Origin: Solibacillus cecembensis
Lineage (GTDB): Bacteria; Bacillota; Bacilli; Bacillales_A; Planococcaceae
Direction: 5' to 3'
DNA length: 57,817 nucleotides
NCBI RefSeq assembly: GCF_001439635.1
Contig: NZ_LMBZ01000026.1
Span: 1-57,817 of the forward strand
The position numbers and the translations under genes are program-made. A model generated the notes under the pieces. It was not told the origin of the DNA. It made no database searches and saw nothing but the letters and a program-made list of their open reading frames with translations. This document shows, piece by piece, positions 34,634-44,046 of the stretch; position 1 is the first letter of the stretch; each line of letters opens with the position of its first letter.

Positions 34634-37600
34634 TTACGATTCAATAGTATGGTAACCGCCCTGCTGTTTCACGGTTTCGAGTAACTGTGCGTACATCGCC
34701 TTCGTTTTTTCCTGCTTCGGACGTTTTGTAAACATCGTGGCACTACCAATTAAAATTAGCAGTTCACGGGCACGAGATAAGGCGACATTTAAACGGCGAT
34801 AATCTTTCGCGAAGCCAATATCTCCGCGCTCATTTGCATGATTTCTCACCATGCTGACGACGATAACATCCATTTCCATCCCTTGGAATTTATCGACAGA
34901 ACCTGTACGAATATGCAAGTGTGGTACAGAAATCTCCTGTTCAATTAAACGATTAATGCGCTTCACTTGCTCCGCATAGAAAGAAATAACACCGACTGAT
35001 TTCAATGCATCTTCGGCAATGAGTCCTTGCTGCTTGGCATTTGCAGTTGCTTCGTTAATCGCGATTAGCTGCTGTTTAATTTGCTCCAACTCACTTGCAT
35101 TAAATAGGCTGGAACCTTCTTTCATACGTTCCTCGAAATGCTGCTTGTCATTTGGAATATCAAGCCACATTAAATGGTTTTCACGCTTCACTAAATCGGT
35201 TTCTAAATAGTGATCCCGTAATTGATCGGAATCTTCTAACCCACATTGTAATGCTTCGTTTTCATTTTTATAAAACGGTGAAATTGTCGCCATAATGTTT
35301 TCATGCATGCGGTATTGAATCGCGAGCATCGTTTTATTTTGCTTCGGTAAATTTTTATACAAACGCTCGAATAATGATTCTTCAAGTAATTTTTCGAGCT
35401 CACGTTTCTCTTCAAATGTCGTACTTTCCTTCACCACTTGCTCTAAAGTTTCTTCAAACGTTTCGTCACCTACTAGCGGTGGAAGCTGATGATGATCCCC
35501 TACTAGGATGATTTTTGCGCCTTTTAGCATCGGTAAAAGAAGCTCAGGTGGTGTCGCTTTGGAAACTTCATCAATAATGACCACATCAAACGTTGGATAA
35601 TTGTCCATGAATTCCTTGTTTGCAGAAGCAACACATGTTGTCCCAATCACATTGGCATGCTTGACGTAAAGCTTTCGAATTTCTTCTAAGTCATGACTGT
35701 TTGCTTGTGCTAATAAGCTATGCCATTCTGTTTGAAGCTGTTGCGTAACCGGTAGCATTTCGATTTTTAAACGCAAGCCAACGATTTCTTCATTGCATAT
35801 GTTCAATGCTTCATCCGTTTGTGCAAGCGCCTGTTCAGGATTTGAACGCGTCAATAGTTCGAGTTCCGCGCGTCGTTTTTCGAGGTGAACCCCTTGTGCA
35901 TTAATTTCTTTAAACTTTGCGGTATGCTGTTCGAGTGTTTCCTTGCCGAGCGTTATTTGATCTGTAAGCAATTGAAGTTCTTCGGATTTTTTCAGATGCT
36001 GTGCTTCAAGCTTTTCACGATTGCCAATTTGCGTTTCGGTTTTCACTTGCTCTAGCTCGTTTTGTGCGAGTTGTTCTTCTAGTTCATCAATTGATACGGC
36101 AGGAATAAAGTCAGTAGGAATCTCATTTTGAATCGTCGTCATTTGCAACGAAATTTTTTCATGCTCCTGTTGCAAGCCGTGTAATTTTTGCGCTTTTTCA
36201 CTGTTTTGCTCTTTGAACTGGGTAATGATTTCTTCTTTTAGCTTTTCAAAAATGAGCACCGTTTCACGAATGGCATCCATATATTTTTCATTGAGCTGAT
36301 CGAGGTACTGCTTGCGTAAATGAAGCCCTTGAATTGAGCGCGTACCGTTCGTCGCATTCACTTTTTGATCTCGGAAGGCAGTGCTGAGCTTCGTCAAAAA
36401 TTCACTTACTTCTGCTAATGAATACGTATGATTCATCGGTAAATCGTCAGGTGTCACATGAATCGCAAGTGCAGTTTCACTATATTTAATCGCTTTTTCA
36501 ATTCGCTCGTACACGTCCTTAATTGGCTTGTACTGCTCCATTTCAGGTTGAATCCGCTCCAGTGCTGTTAACAAACGGTCCATTGCATAATTACGTCGAA
36601 TATTGTATTGCTCCATAAACTCTTCAATTTGAACGACCTTTTTTAAGGCGGCAATTTTATCAATTAATGATTCATAATTGGCCGTTTCCTGCTCGCGTAA
36701 AATAGCTTGAGAGAGCTGCTGGTGTTTTGCCTCAAGCTGTTGGAGTTGGCGGCTTTGCTTAGAAAAATGAAGATTCTCGGAAGCCGTTTTTTTATCCTCG
36801 TGTAGCTGTTGTAATTTTTCTTGTAAGGCGTCAGTCGTTTCACCTTGCGCAAGCTGTGTGATGAAGCCTTGAACAATCTCGTTAAGCGGTGTATGCGTTT
36901 GCTGTAATTTCTCTAATGTGCGCTCTGTTTCATCGAGTGCTTTATTGCAAACGGTTAACTCTTTTTTTAATGCCGAGATTTTTTCCGCTAATAGATGAAG
37001 TTCTGCTTCGGCGGCTTTCTTTTGCTCGACCTGCTGCTGAAGTTCTAGCTGTTTTTGCTGTAGTGCAGTAATTTTTGCTTCAATCGTTTGAATGTTTTCC
37101 GATAATAATTGCTCTTTTTTGGCATGCAAAGAAATTTCACTCGAAATCGCTTCAAATGTTTGTTTTTGCCAGTAAGATGCAACATTTTCTTCGATGAATT
37201 TCTTGCCTTCCTCTTCAATACTTTCTGTACGACCGTAGCGTAAAATGCGGATATCTTGATTCGAAAGTAAACGACTGAGCGCATTATCAACCGCTAAGTT
37301 TGATTGGGAAGCAACGAGCGTTTTCAATCCGGCCTTTGCATTTTGATAGCAAATTTCTGAAATAACCGTCGTTTTTCCGGTTCCAGGTGGTCCTTGAATG
37401 ACGTACAAATCTTCCGCACTAAATGCCCCTGCAACAGCGGCTTGCTGGAATTCATTTAAGCGATTATGAAATTCGAGCTCAACCGCTTTTTTCCGCTCTG
37501 CTAAAACGGGCTTGTCTTCAAATAAAATCGTTTCGAGATTGGCATTGGCCGCTAATCCTTCTTTTAATCGTTCAAAGCCTTTCAGTAGACGTTTTAGCTG

Positions 37601-38386
37601 AGATTTTGTCGAGGCATTGGAAAATGAAACATCCTCTGATTGAAAATGAAGCTCGTTTTTTCGTGCCAATTGTGCGTTAAACGGTTTTAATTCAATTTCA
37701 ACCGTTTGCTCTGCGCGATTGACCTTCACCACTTCGCCAATTTCCTGTACATACCCACGTAGACGCGCACTAAGCCCTTTTATCTGCTGCCACTGCTTTT
37801 TGTCTACATTGGCAAGGCGCATCGTCATATGTGAAAATGCGGCATTATACGTAACGGTTGAAAAACGGGCATGAATATCTTCAATGTCCGCGTTTTTATT
37901 TTGTACTTTTAAATACCCTTCCCAGCTCGAAATACGTTTATTGACATAGTCAAATCGCTCCTGTGCAATTGGTAGAGCAGCAAGCATTTGCGTAAAGTTT
38001 TCCTTATATGTATGACCACTAATGCGTGATGGCACAAAATGAATTTGCATTGCTTGACGTCGATTCGTTGCGACCGGTGTCCCCTTGCCGCGCGTTCGGA
38101 AGCTTTTTGCTAGGAGTCCATTTTTCGGATCAAACACACAATCCATAATGACGACACGTTCATTAAATTTTTGCTTTAAAACATTATTTTTTCCATTATC
38201 AAAATAAAGCGTAATATTCATTTGTTCGTTTTCCACTGAAACCTTCTCAATATAAACGATGAAATATTGCTGGAAATTAAAAAAGGCGTGTTCATCTGGA
38301 ACATGCTGCTTCAACGCTTCACGCGCGGTATTCGTCAATAAAATGTGACAACGCGTTTGCTCATATGTCATTGTTTTCTGTACCAT
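34634..38386 (-). CDS. SF1 (Upf1/DNA2-like) helicase with large coiled-coil insertion
   Basis: A 1250-residue ATPase. Motif I is GPPGTGKTT near residue 332, Ia is SQSNLAVDNAL, II is VVIIDEVSKATPPE near 937, III is GDHHQLPP near 962, IV is QYRMHENI, V is SVDKFQGMEMDVIVVS near 1170, and VI is RRLNVALSRARE near 1203. This is a full SF1B set. Between Ia and II lie about 500 residues of heptad-like coiled coil, giving an SMC/Rad50-like outline. The N-terminal ~330 residues hold an uncharacterised domain. The start is the ATG at 38386 with GAGGAGG upstream; a longer in-frame start lies in the RBS. The partner gene follows by 15 bp. The role (repair, RNA, or defence) is unknown. Confidence 0.85.
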   Translation of the reverse strand: MVQKTMTYEQTRCHILLTNTAREALKQHVPDEHAFFNFQQYFIVYIEKVSVENEQMNITLYFDNGKNNVLKQKFNERVVIMDCVFDPKNGLLAKSFRTRGKGTPVATNRRQAMQIHFVPSRISGHTYKENFTQMLAALPIAQERFDYVNKRISSWEGYLKVQNKNADIEDIHARFSTVTYNAAFSHMTMRLANVDKKQWQQIKGLSARLRGYVQEIGEVVKVNRAEQTVEIELKPFNAQLARKNELHFQSEDVSFSNASTKSQLKRLLKGFERLKEGLAANANLETILFEDKPVLAERKKAVELEFHNRLNEFQQAAVAGAFSAEDLYVIQGPPGTGKTTVISEICYQNAKAGLKTLVASQSNLAVDNALSRLLSNQDIRILRYGRTESIEEEGKKFIEENVASYWQKQTFEAISSEISLHAKKEQLLSENIQTIEAKITALQQKQLELQQQVEQKKAAEAELHLLAEKISALKKELTVCNKALDETERTLEKLQQTHTPLNEIVQGFITQLAQGETTDALQEKLQQLHEDKKTASENLHFSKQSRQLQQLEAKHQQLSQAILREQETANYESLIDKIAALKKVVQIEEFMEQYNIRRNYAMDRLLTALERIQPEMEQYKPIKDVYERIEKAIKYSETALAIHVTPDDLPMNHTYSLAEVSEFLTKLSTAFRDQKVNATNGTRSIQGLHLRKQYLDQLNEKYMDAIRETVLIFEKLKEEIITQFKEQNSEKAQKLHGLQQEHEKISLQMTTIQNEIPTDFIPAVSIDELEEQLAQNELEQVKTETQIGNREKLEAQHLKKSEELQLLTDQITLGKETLEQHTAKFKEINAQGVHLEKRRAELELLTRSNPEQALAQTDEALNICNEEIVGLRLKIEMLPVTQQLQTEWHSLLAQANSHDLEEIRKLYVKHANVIGTTCVASANKEFMDNYPTFDVVIIDEVSKATPPELLLPMLKGAKIILVGDHHQLPPLVGDETFEETLEQVVKESTTFEEKRELEKLLEESLFERLYKNLPKQNKTMLAIQYRMHENIMATISPFYKNENEALQCGLEDSDQLRDHYLETDLVKRENHLMWLDIPNDKQHFEERMKEGSSLFNASELEQIKQQLIAINEATANAKQQGLIAEDALKSVGVISFYAEQVKRINRLIEQEISVPHLHIRTGSVDKFQGMEMDVIVVSMVRNHANERGDIGFAKDYRRLNVALSRARELLILIGSATMFTKRPKQEKTKAMYAQLLETVKQQGGYHTIES

Positions 38387-38605
38387 GAACACCCTCCTCT
38401 TCTTAAATAGTCATAGCTTTTATTATACCAAGATTTCGTGACGTTAGAAAGTAACAAGTGCGGGTAAAAGTTGATGGGAAATGAATGCGGAAAACTTCCA
38501 CTTCAAATTTTAGTGAAAACCAAAAATATTGTAATACACGGAAAATATTCCAATGTTATAATATTAGAATATTTGTTGTAATCCAAAAATTGAGGGGGAA
38601 TAAAT

Positions 38606-40063
38606 TTGAATATACAAGAATTGAAGTTGTTAGATTTACACAAAAAGAACTTCACCTTAATGCTAGCATATGGGATTGCCGGGTCACTTGGTGTGATTGC
38701 ACAAATCGCATTAGGAGAACCTTTAGTAGTTATCATTTCATTAGGATTACCTTTAATTATTTCATTAATCGTGTTTGCTCTAACAAAAAAAAATGCAAAA
38801 ATGGGACTAATTTTCCCATACGTTATTGTGTTGGCAGGTGCCGCAACGACAATTGCCACAAGCGTATCCGACGTAGTCAATGTATCCACAATTATATTAG
38901 CACTCTTTATATTAATTTTAGGTGGGTTACATAATAGTCAGGCTGTTTTCGTGTTCGGTTATATTTGGTCTCTTATTGTAATGAGTGTGAATGTGATGAT
39001 TGACGAAAGTGGTGTAATTGGAGGAGAGATTATCAATGTATTTTTAATCCAAACAATCATCGCTTTAGGAATTTTATTACAAGTAAGACAAAGTACAAAG
39101 CTATTTGCAAATGTAGAGGAATTAATGGGAAATGCGACGCAAAAAGCATTAACAGAAGAAAAATTAATGCAAAAGCTTGAGTCTTCAGTGTCGGTTATCT
39201 CTTCAAATTTAGAGCAAATCCGTACGAATACATTTGCTTCGAATAACGCACAGCAAGAGATGCTACTAGCGGTTGAAGAGGTAAGCATTGGTTCGCAACG
39301 CCAATCCAATCACGTCAGCGACATCGTAACCAATACGGAAAATACAACGAATGCTGCTAGAGAAATGGTGCATCACTTAAATGACATTGTCAATCAAGCA
39401 GAATTTGCAGAAAAAAATGCGACAAATGGCACTATATTGATGGGGGATATGATTGTACACATCGCCGAATTTACAGTGTTCTTTGAAGAGTTGAATAAAA
39501 CATTCCAAGAGCTTTCAGAAAAAATCAATGAAACGAATACATTCGCAGCTGCGATTCGACAAATTACTGAGCAAACAAATTTACTCGCGTTAAACGCATC
39601 CATCGAGGCGGCAAGAGCTGGAGAGCATGGAAAAGGATTTGCCGTAGTAGCAGAAGAAATCCGCAAGCTAGCGGGTGTAACCGATCAAACACTTGGAAAA
39701 ATTGATGGTAATTTACATGAAGTGAATCAACACAATGAAGCAGCACTTGTTAAACTAGACAATGGCTTCACTCAAATTTCAAAGCAAGTGCAAGCAGCTG
39801 AGCAGTCTAATCAATCGTTCCAGGACGTGCATGAAACAATGCAGGCACTACAAAAAAGCCTGGCTGAATTCACACAAGATGTCCAAACGATTTCGGTAAG
39901 TAGCGAATCGATTCATACGAGCACAAATGAATTTGCTGCCATCATTGAAGAAAGCACAGCGACGATTGAAGAATTAAGTGCAACACTGATTAATATTTCA
40001 GAAGACCAAAAAGCGATTGCAAAATATATTGATGATACTTATGAAGTAGCGCAATCGATTTGA
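38606..40063 (+). CDS. HAMP-less six-TM methyl-accepting chemoreceptor-like protein
   Basis: A 485-residue protein. The first ~190 residues contain six TM helices with very short loops (IAGSLGVIAQIALG; PLVVIISLGLPLIISLIVF; IFPYVIVLAGAATTIA; and three more), so there is no outer sensor domain and no HAMP. The rest is an MCP signalling domain with the canonical tip ITEQTNLLALNASIEAARAG, then GKGFAVVAEEIRKLA. It should feed CheA/CheW but sense something in or at the membrane. The start is a TTG at 38606 with GAGGGGGAATAAA; no ATG fits. It is monocistronic with its own terminator. Confidence 0.88.
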   Translation: MNIQELKLLDLHKKNFTLMLAYGIAGSLGVIAQIALGEPLVVIISLGLPLIISLIVFALTKKNAKMGLIFPYVIVLAGAATTIATSVSDVVNVSTIILALFILILGGLHNSQAVFVFGYIWSLIVMSVNVMIDESGVIGGEIINVFLIQTIIALGILLQVRQSTKLFANVEELMGNATQKALTEEKLMQKLESSVSVISSNLEQIRTNTFASNNAQQEMLLAVEEVSIGSQRQSNHVSDIVTNTENTTNAAREMVHHLNDIVNQAEFAEKNATNGTILMGDMIVHIAEFTVFFEELNKTFQELSEKINETNTFAAAIRQITEQTNLLALNASIEAARAGEHGKGFAVVAEEIRKLAGVTDQTLGKIDGNLHEVNQHNEAALVKLDNGFTQISKQVQAAEQSNQSFQDVHETMQALQKSLAEFTQDVQTISVSSESIHTSTNEFAAIIEESTATIEELSATLINISEDQKAIAKYIDDTYEVAQSI

Positions 40064-40084
40064 GTATCAGATCCATATAAAGTA

Positions 40085-40121
40085 AAAACCCATTTCGCCA
40101 AGTAGAGCGAAATGGGTTTTC
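40085..40121 (+). terminator. Intrinsic terminator
   Basis: AAAACCCATTTCGC pairs with GCGAAATGGGTTTT, ending in a T-run. It can serve both flanking convergent genes. Confidence 0.9.
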
Positions 40122-40134
40122 TTATAAATATAAA

Positions 40135-40554
40135 TTAATTATGTGCAATTTCGACATATTTAGCATCCCACTCAGGATGGATTTTCTTTAATGAAACGGG
40201 ACGGAAATTTTCCTTTTTCACAAGAATATGCTCAGATGTCGCAGTTGCCGCAATCGTTCCGTCTTCGTGTAAAATTTCATAGCCATATGTCGAGCGTAGT
40301 TTTGTATGCGACTCAATCCACGTGCGAACTGTCGCTGTCTGACCGTAACGTATTGCCGCCTTATATTGAATTGAAAAATCGATTACTGGTGATACATAAC
40401 CATCTGCCTCAAGCTCTGCATAGTTAAAGCCAAGGTCTTGTATAATTTTTGTGCGACCAATTTCGCACCATACTAGGTAATTTGCATGGTATACCACACC
40501 CATTTGATCTGTTTCCGCATAACGGATATCTACTGTTGTTTCTGATGTATACAT
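40135..40554 (-). CDS. YbgC/FadM-type acyl-CoA thioesterase
   Basis: A 139-residue hot-dog fold thioesterase. RYAETDQMGVVYHANYLVWC near the N-terminus is the 4HBT signature, with the catalytic Asp of TDQMG. Next comes EIGRTKIIQDLG, then the YRYGQTATVRTWIE-like strand. Such enzymes hydrolyse short or medium acyl-CoAs and act as tetramers. The start is the ATG at 40554 with AGAGG 8 bp upstream; an earlier in-frame GTG overlaps the RBS. No operon partner is present. Confidence 0.9.
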   Translation of the reverse strand: MYTSETTVDIRYAETDQMGVVYHANYLVWCEIGRTKIIQDLGFNYAELEADGYVSPVIDFSIQYKAAIRYGQTATVRTWIESHTKLRSTYGYEILHEDGTIAATATSEHILVKKENFRPVSLKKIHPEWDAKYVEIAHN

Positions 40555-40867
40555 TTCTTTCACCTCTAGTGGGTATTATACCTTGATATTGCTAGGTTTG
40601 TAAGGATTATTTTCCTTGCTATTGTATGACGTTTATTTTAAGAAAAGGTTTTGTTGCAACTGGGAATTAAAGTTGGAATCTTTAGATATTGTTTTGACTC
40701 GTTCTCCACCGCTCAATTGGGGTACAGTTGGGGTACACATGGGGTACGGAAAAAATTAAAATATGCCGGGCAGGTGTGCGATTTAAAGGACATTTTCAAC
40801 GGTGATACCAGAGAGTTTTAAATCAATTGATAAAAATAGCCCTCCACTTTTGTGGAAGGCTTATTTT
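40555..40867. other. Gene-free interval with a triple 7-bp repeat
   Basis: GGGGTAC occurs three times with an 11-bp period at 40719, 40730 and 40741. Minus-strand codons around it could spell VPHVYPNCTPIERWRTSQ, reminiscent of the tails of phage integrases, so this may be the scar of an excised element. A hairpin with T-run (CCTCCAC/GTGGAAGG, 40839-40872) on the plus strand ends it. Confidence 0.4.
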
Positions 40868-41074
40868 TTAATTTGCATATGATCTAATCTGATATTTAAC
40901 ACCGTCAATTTCTACATCCTTTATTTCTGATAATTTTACTACCATTTCATTATCCTCAAATCTGATAAATGTAGTGCCATCTGAAAATATTACTGGTATT
41001 ATGTCATCAATATGATATTTACTTTCAAATAATAAATTTACCCCACAATTCTTCAGAAATTTGTATTTGTACAT
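40868..41074 (-). CDS. Hypothetical small protein
   Basis: A 68-residue soluble protein of unknown family with alternating hydrophobic and charged residues suggesting a small beta-barrel (FESKYHIDDIIPVIF, VKLSEIKDVEIDGVKYQI). One cysteine is present. AAGTAGGTGAGTTA before the ATG is an acceptable RBS. It lies between an element scar and uvrX, so it may be cargo. Confidence 0.6.
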   Translation of the reverse strand: MYKYKFLKNCGVNLLFESKYHIDDIIPVIFSDGTTFIRFEDNEMVVKLSEIKDVEIDGVKYQIRSYAN

Positions 41075-41189
41075 TAACTCACCTACTTATACCTGAAATT
41101 CACAATATAAAGAATCTAAAGTCTATAAAAGGTGGCAAAATTTCTTTTTTTAGGTATTAAAACTATCTATTACAAAGCGGCTCCCCCAC

Positions 41190-42446
41190 TCATGCAAGAT
41201 GCCCACCAACCAACCGTTTACGTTCGATTGCTGTTCCTGATTTCGTATACGAGACGGCACGTAAAATCGATGTTGCACCGAATCGCTCCCGAATACTGTC
41301 CACGGTATGCCCTAAGAGCAAACGCTGCTCTTTCCCCGTATCAAATAGATCAAGCTGAATACTACGTTCTTGCTCCACATTGGAAATCCGTACGGACAAC
41401 TGGCGCGCTGGTTCACCTGCAAAATGTAAATCGAGTAAATCTTTGCACACGTTATAAATCACCATTGTTTCATTTGTTGGATCTACGATTGTTTTCGAAC
41501 GATGAAAACCTTTCGTCATCGCGGCTTTACTATAAGACAGCCCAAGCGAGATCGTGCGCCCTGCATACCCAGCTGTACGTGTACGCCTCGCCACATCCTC
41601 ACACATTTCAAGTAGAACCACACAAATTTCGGATCGTTTAGCATAATCACGCATCAACATCTGCCCTTTACCGAAACTAATCTGTCCACTGACAATCGGT
41701 TCGCCGAAGGTTGAATAATCAATACCGTGTGCATGATAATATAACTGATTCCCCATCACACCAAAACGTTGCTCCAGCGCCTCTAAACTCATATTAGCTA
41801 AGCCACCGACTGTAAAAATCCCCATGTTATTCAGATTTACTTCCATTTGACGACCGATGCCCCACATTTTTGATAGCGGGCGAACTGGCCAAAGTTTTTT
41901 CGGTATATCTTCATACGTCCATTCTACAAAGCCTGTTTTTTTCGCTTCTAAATCAAGCGCCAACTTAGCGATTAACATATTAGGGCCCAGTCCAGCCGCA
42001 GAACGAATACGAAATTGCTGAAAAATAGCTAGCTGAATTGCCTTCGCTGTTTGCTCAGGTGTTCCCCAAATTTTTTCGCATCCTGTCAAATCAATAAAAC
42101 TCTCATCAACGCTATACACATGAATCGCCTCACGTGGAACGAACTGTGCGATCAGTTGAGTGATAGCCATCGACATATCTAAGAAAAACGACATTTTCGG
42201 CTCAAATAAACGAATATCTGGATGGTTGGGTATTTCAAAAAGACGGTTGCCAGTTTTAATACGAAATCGTTCTTTCATTGGTGGGGATGCAGCTAATACG
42301 ATACTGCCTGGCTGTTGGAAATTACCAATCACTGCAATCGGAACTTCCATTACGTCAAGTCCTTCTAAAAGCGCTATACAGCTTGCATAAAAACACTTCA
42401 TATCAATACAAATGATTGAATTAATTGGGCAGTTTTCATAGTTCAT
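41190..42446 (-). CDS. uvrX: Y-family DNA polymerase, UvrX/UmuC-like
   Basis: A 418-residue Y-family polymerase of the UvrX/YqjW type. The catalytic motifs are IICIDMKCFYASC (first Asp) and VYSVDESFIDLTG (the Asp-Glu pair), with the SAAGLGPNMLIAKLA finger region and the little-finger domain. It carries out error-prone lesion bypass and, in B. subtilis and its phages, contributes to UV survival. Its ATG overlaps the yolD stop by 4 bp, so the two are coupled. Two LexA-like boxes lie before yolD. Confidence 0.93.
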   Translation of the reverse strand: MNYENCPINSIICIDMKCFYASCIALLEGLDVMEVPIAVIGNFQQPGSIVLAASPPMKERFRIKTGNRLFEIPNHPDIRLFEPKMSFFLDMSMAITQLIAQFVPREAIHVYSVDESFIDLTGCEKIWGTPEQTAKAIQLAIFQQFRIRSAAGLGPNMLIAKLALDLEAKKTGFVEWTYEDIPKKLWPVRPLSKMWGIGRQMEVNLNNMGIFTVGGLANMSLEALEQRFGVMGNQLYYHAHGIDYSTFGEPIVSGQISFGKGQMLMRDYAKRSEICVVLLEMCEDVARRTRTAGYAGRTISLGLSYSKAAMTKGFHRSKTIVDPTNETMVIYNVCKDLLDLHFAGEPARQLSVRISNVEQERSIQLDLFDTGKEQRLLLGHTVDSIRERFGATSILRAVSYTKSGTAIERKRLVGGHLA

Positions 42447-42661
42447 ATCACATTACGCTCTCTATTGACTGTATAGACAACAAGAACATTATCTATAATA
42501 AAAGTACGTTTAGCTTCTTTAATAAAACAATAAGCCTGAAACTTATCACCAACAATCTGAATGATTTTAATACGTCGTTTAGAAATTTCGCCTGTTTTAG
42601 ATACATACATCATGTCTAACAATTGGTTACGCTGCATTGCTTTTATTAATTGCTCTTTCAT
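42443..42661 (-). CDS. YolD-like protein
   Basis: A 72-residue protein with the YolD fold size and the stretch VSKTGEISKRRIKIIQIVGD typical of YolD/YqjX. Proteins of this family are encoded directly before UvrX/YqjW and are LexA-regulated; structural work places them in the AbrB-like/UmuD-helper type. The start is the ATG at 42661 after GGAAGGGG; the preceding TTG (42664) would add one residue. Confidence 0.88.
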   Translation of the reverse strand: MKEQLIKAMQRNQLLDMMYVSKTGEISKRRIKIIQIVGDKFQAYCFIKEAKRTFIIDNVLVVYTVNRERNVI

Positions 42662-42680
42662 CAATATCCCCTTCCAAATA

Positions 42681-42719
42681 AGAACGTTTGTTTGTATATA
42701 TTATACGCACATTTGTTCT
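42681..42719 (-). promoter_or_regulatory. Two LexA-like boxes around the yolD-uvrX promoter
   Basis: AGAACGTTTGTTTG (42681-42694) and, on the plus strand, CGCACATTTGTTCT (42706-42719) each match CGAACNNNNGTTCG with two mismatches. The -10 TATAAT sits between them, so bound LexA would block the promoter from both sides. Confidence 0.6.
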
Positions 42720-42865
42720 GTTTCAAAAGAGGTAATATCAAGAAATTTTGAAAATGAAAAAAGAACAGGCTCCAAATTAATTGGCACCTGATCCTAAAAA
42801 AAAGTGAATTGACAGATAATCTAATTTAAGTTAAGAATCCTTAATTATTTCTCATAAAATTACTC

Positions 42866-43096
42866 TCAACCCTGTCTATCCATTAATAATTTGTTTTTTT
42901 TGAAAGCAGAGAAAAGAGCTACGCAAATTAGTGAGATAATTCCAATGAAAAACATTAAGTAACCTATTGGGATTAAAAAGAATGCCGGTTCCACTAAAGT
43001 ACCATCTTCTGCTAAGCTACTTCCAATTACAGTACTAACAATAAAACAAATAACCCCTAAAAGAATCGGTGTAGAAGCAATTATATATTTTTTCAT
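42866..43096 (-). CDS. DUF3955-like small membrane protein
   Basis: A 76-residue protein with two TM helices (residues 5-25 and 40-63) joined by a loop with SSLAEDGTLVEPAFF, and a lysine-containing tail, as in DUF3955 proteins. GGAGGAGAATATATA precedes the ATG. Function is unknown. The 43097-43380 interval upstream has no gene. Confidence 0.75.
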   Translation of the reverse strand: MKKYIIASTPILLGVICFIVSTVIGSSLAEDGTLVEPAFFLIPIGYLMFFIGIISLICVALFSAFKKNKLLMDRQG

Positions 43097-43380
43097 TATA
43101 TATTCTCCTCCATTTAATTATTATTTTTTCATTCCTAATTCAGTTCCGACATTGGTGCAATACAGTAAACCAAATAATACGCAAAATAGGATTATCAATT
43201 TTGATAATTCTTTTTTTCGTAAAGTACCTCCTTAACTAATAATGCTAGAATAACTAAAAATACATCTTAAGTCAATTATTTTTTATTGATAATCGATAAA
43301 TATTTACTGTAAATCACGCTCTATATAAATACAATTTTAAATGTTATTAGTTTTTTCTTTTTGACCGTTTGTCAAATTAA

Positions 43381-43962
43381 GTGCAACAGTTCTTCCCGAT
43401 CACATTAAAAAATAATACGGTGGTCGTATTACAAGAACAAGAAAAAGAGTTGAAAGAAAAGCTAAAAGCCAATGAAACGACACTTGAGAACAATCAGGCG
43501 CTCATTGCCGAATACAAGGAAAAAAATGATACGTTAAGTGGGTTAGTCGCAAAATATCAGGGCTATGCCGAAGAAAACGAGGCTTTAAAAGCGACATTTG
43601 AAGCTGAAAAAACGTCACTCGTACAACAGTTAAACGAGCAACGAACAGCATCTACGGAACAAATCCATCAACTAGAACAAGCCCAGCAGCAAGCCAATGA
43701 ACGCGTACGTGAATTGGAAAAGAATCTAGAAAATGCTCAGTTGAACCATATGCGTGACTTCGAAATTATGCAGGAGCGCAAGGATCTAGAGCGCGAGAAG
43801 GCAATTTTAGAAATTGAACGTGATTATCAAGCGAAGTTACAGGTTCAAAATGACAAATACAATGATAAAATTGCTGAAAAGCATGTGGAAAATGAGCGTA
43901 TTCGGGGGAATTATGAAGCACGATTAGATGCCCTTGTAAAGGGTGACCAAGACGAAAAATAA
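43381..43962 (+). CDS. Coiled-coil protein, probably 5'-truncated
   Basis: 193 residues, almost all coiled coil (KELKEKLKANETTLENNQ through RKDLEREKAILEIERDY). The only possible start is a GTG right after an in-frame stop, with no RBS, and codon use changes abruptly at this point from the AT-rich sequence upstream. The first residues (QQFFPITLKNNTVVV) read like an internal segment. I infer that an N-terminal domain has been lost to a deletion or an insertion-excision event. No family can be named; related coiled coils occur in phage and plasmid proteins. Confidence 0.5.
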   Translation: MQQFFPITLKNNTVVVLQEQEKELKEKLKANETTLENNQALIAEYKEKNDTLSGLVAKYQGYAEENEALKATFEAEKTSLVQQLNEQRTASTEQIHQLEQAQQQANERVRELEKNLENAQLNHMRDFEIMQERKDLEREKAILEIERDYQAKLQVQNDKYNDKIAEKHVENERIRGNYEARLDALVKGDQDEK

Positions 43963-44046
43963 CAAACTCAATCATTACTATAATTTGTTAAATTGAATAC
44001 AATATGTAAAGCGCTGCCTTTTTTAATTTTAAAGGAGGCGATGAAG

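Noticed and set aside
38485..38934. Plus-strand frame overlapping the start of the six-TM chemoreceptor
   Set aside because: It is a different frame of the chemoreceptor DNA with an improbable Arg/Asn/Thr-rich product.
41132..41641. Plus-strand frame of 169 codons over uvrX
   Set aside because: It overlaps the clear UvrX C-terminal half; the product has no family features and no RBS.
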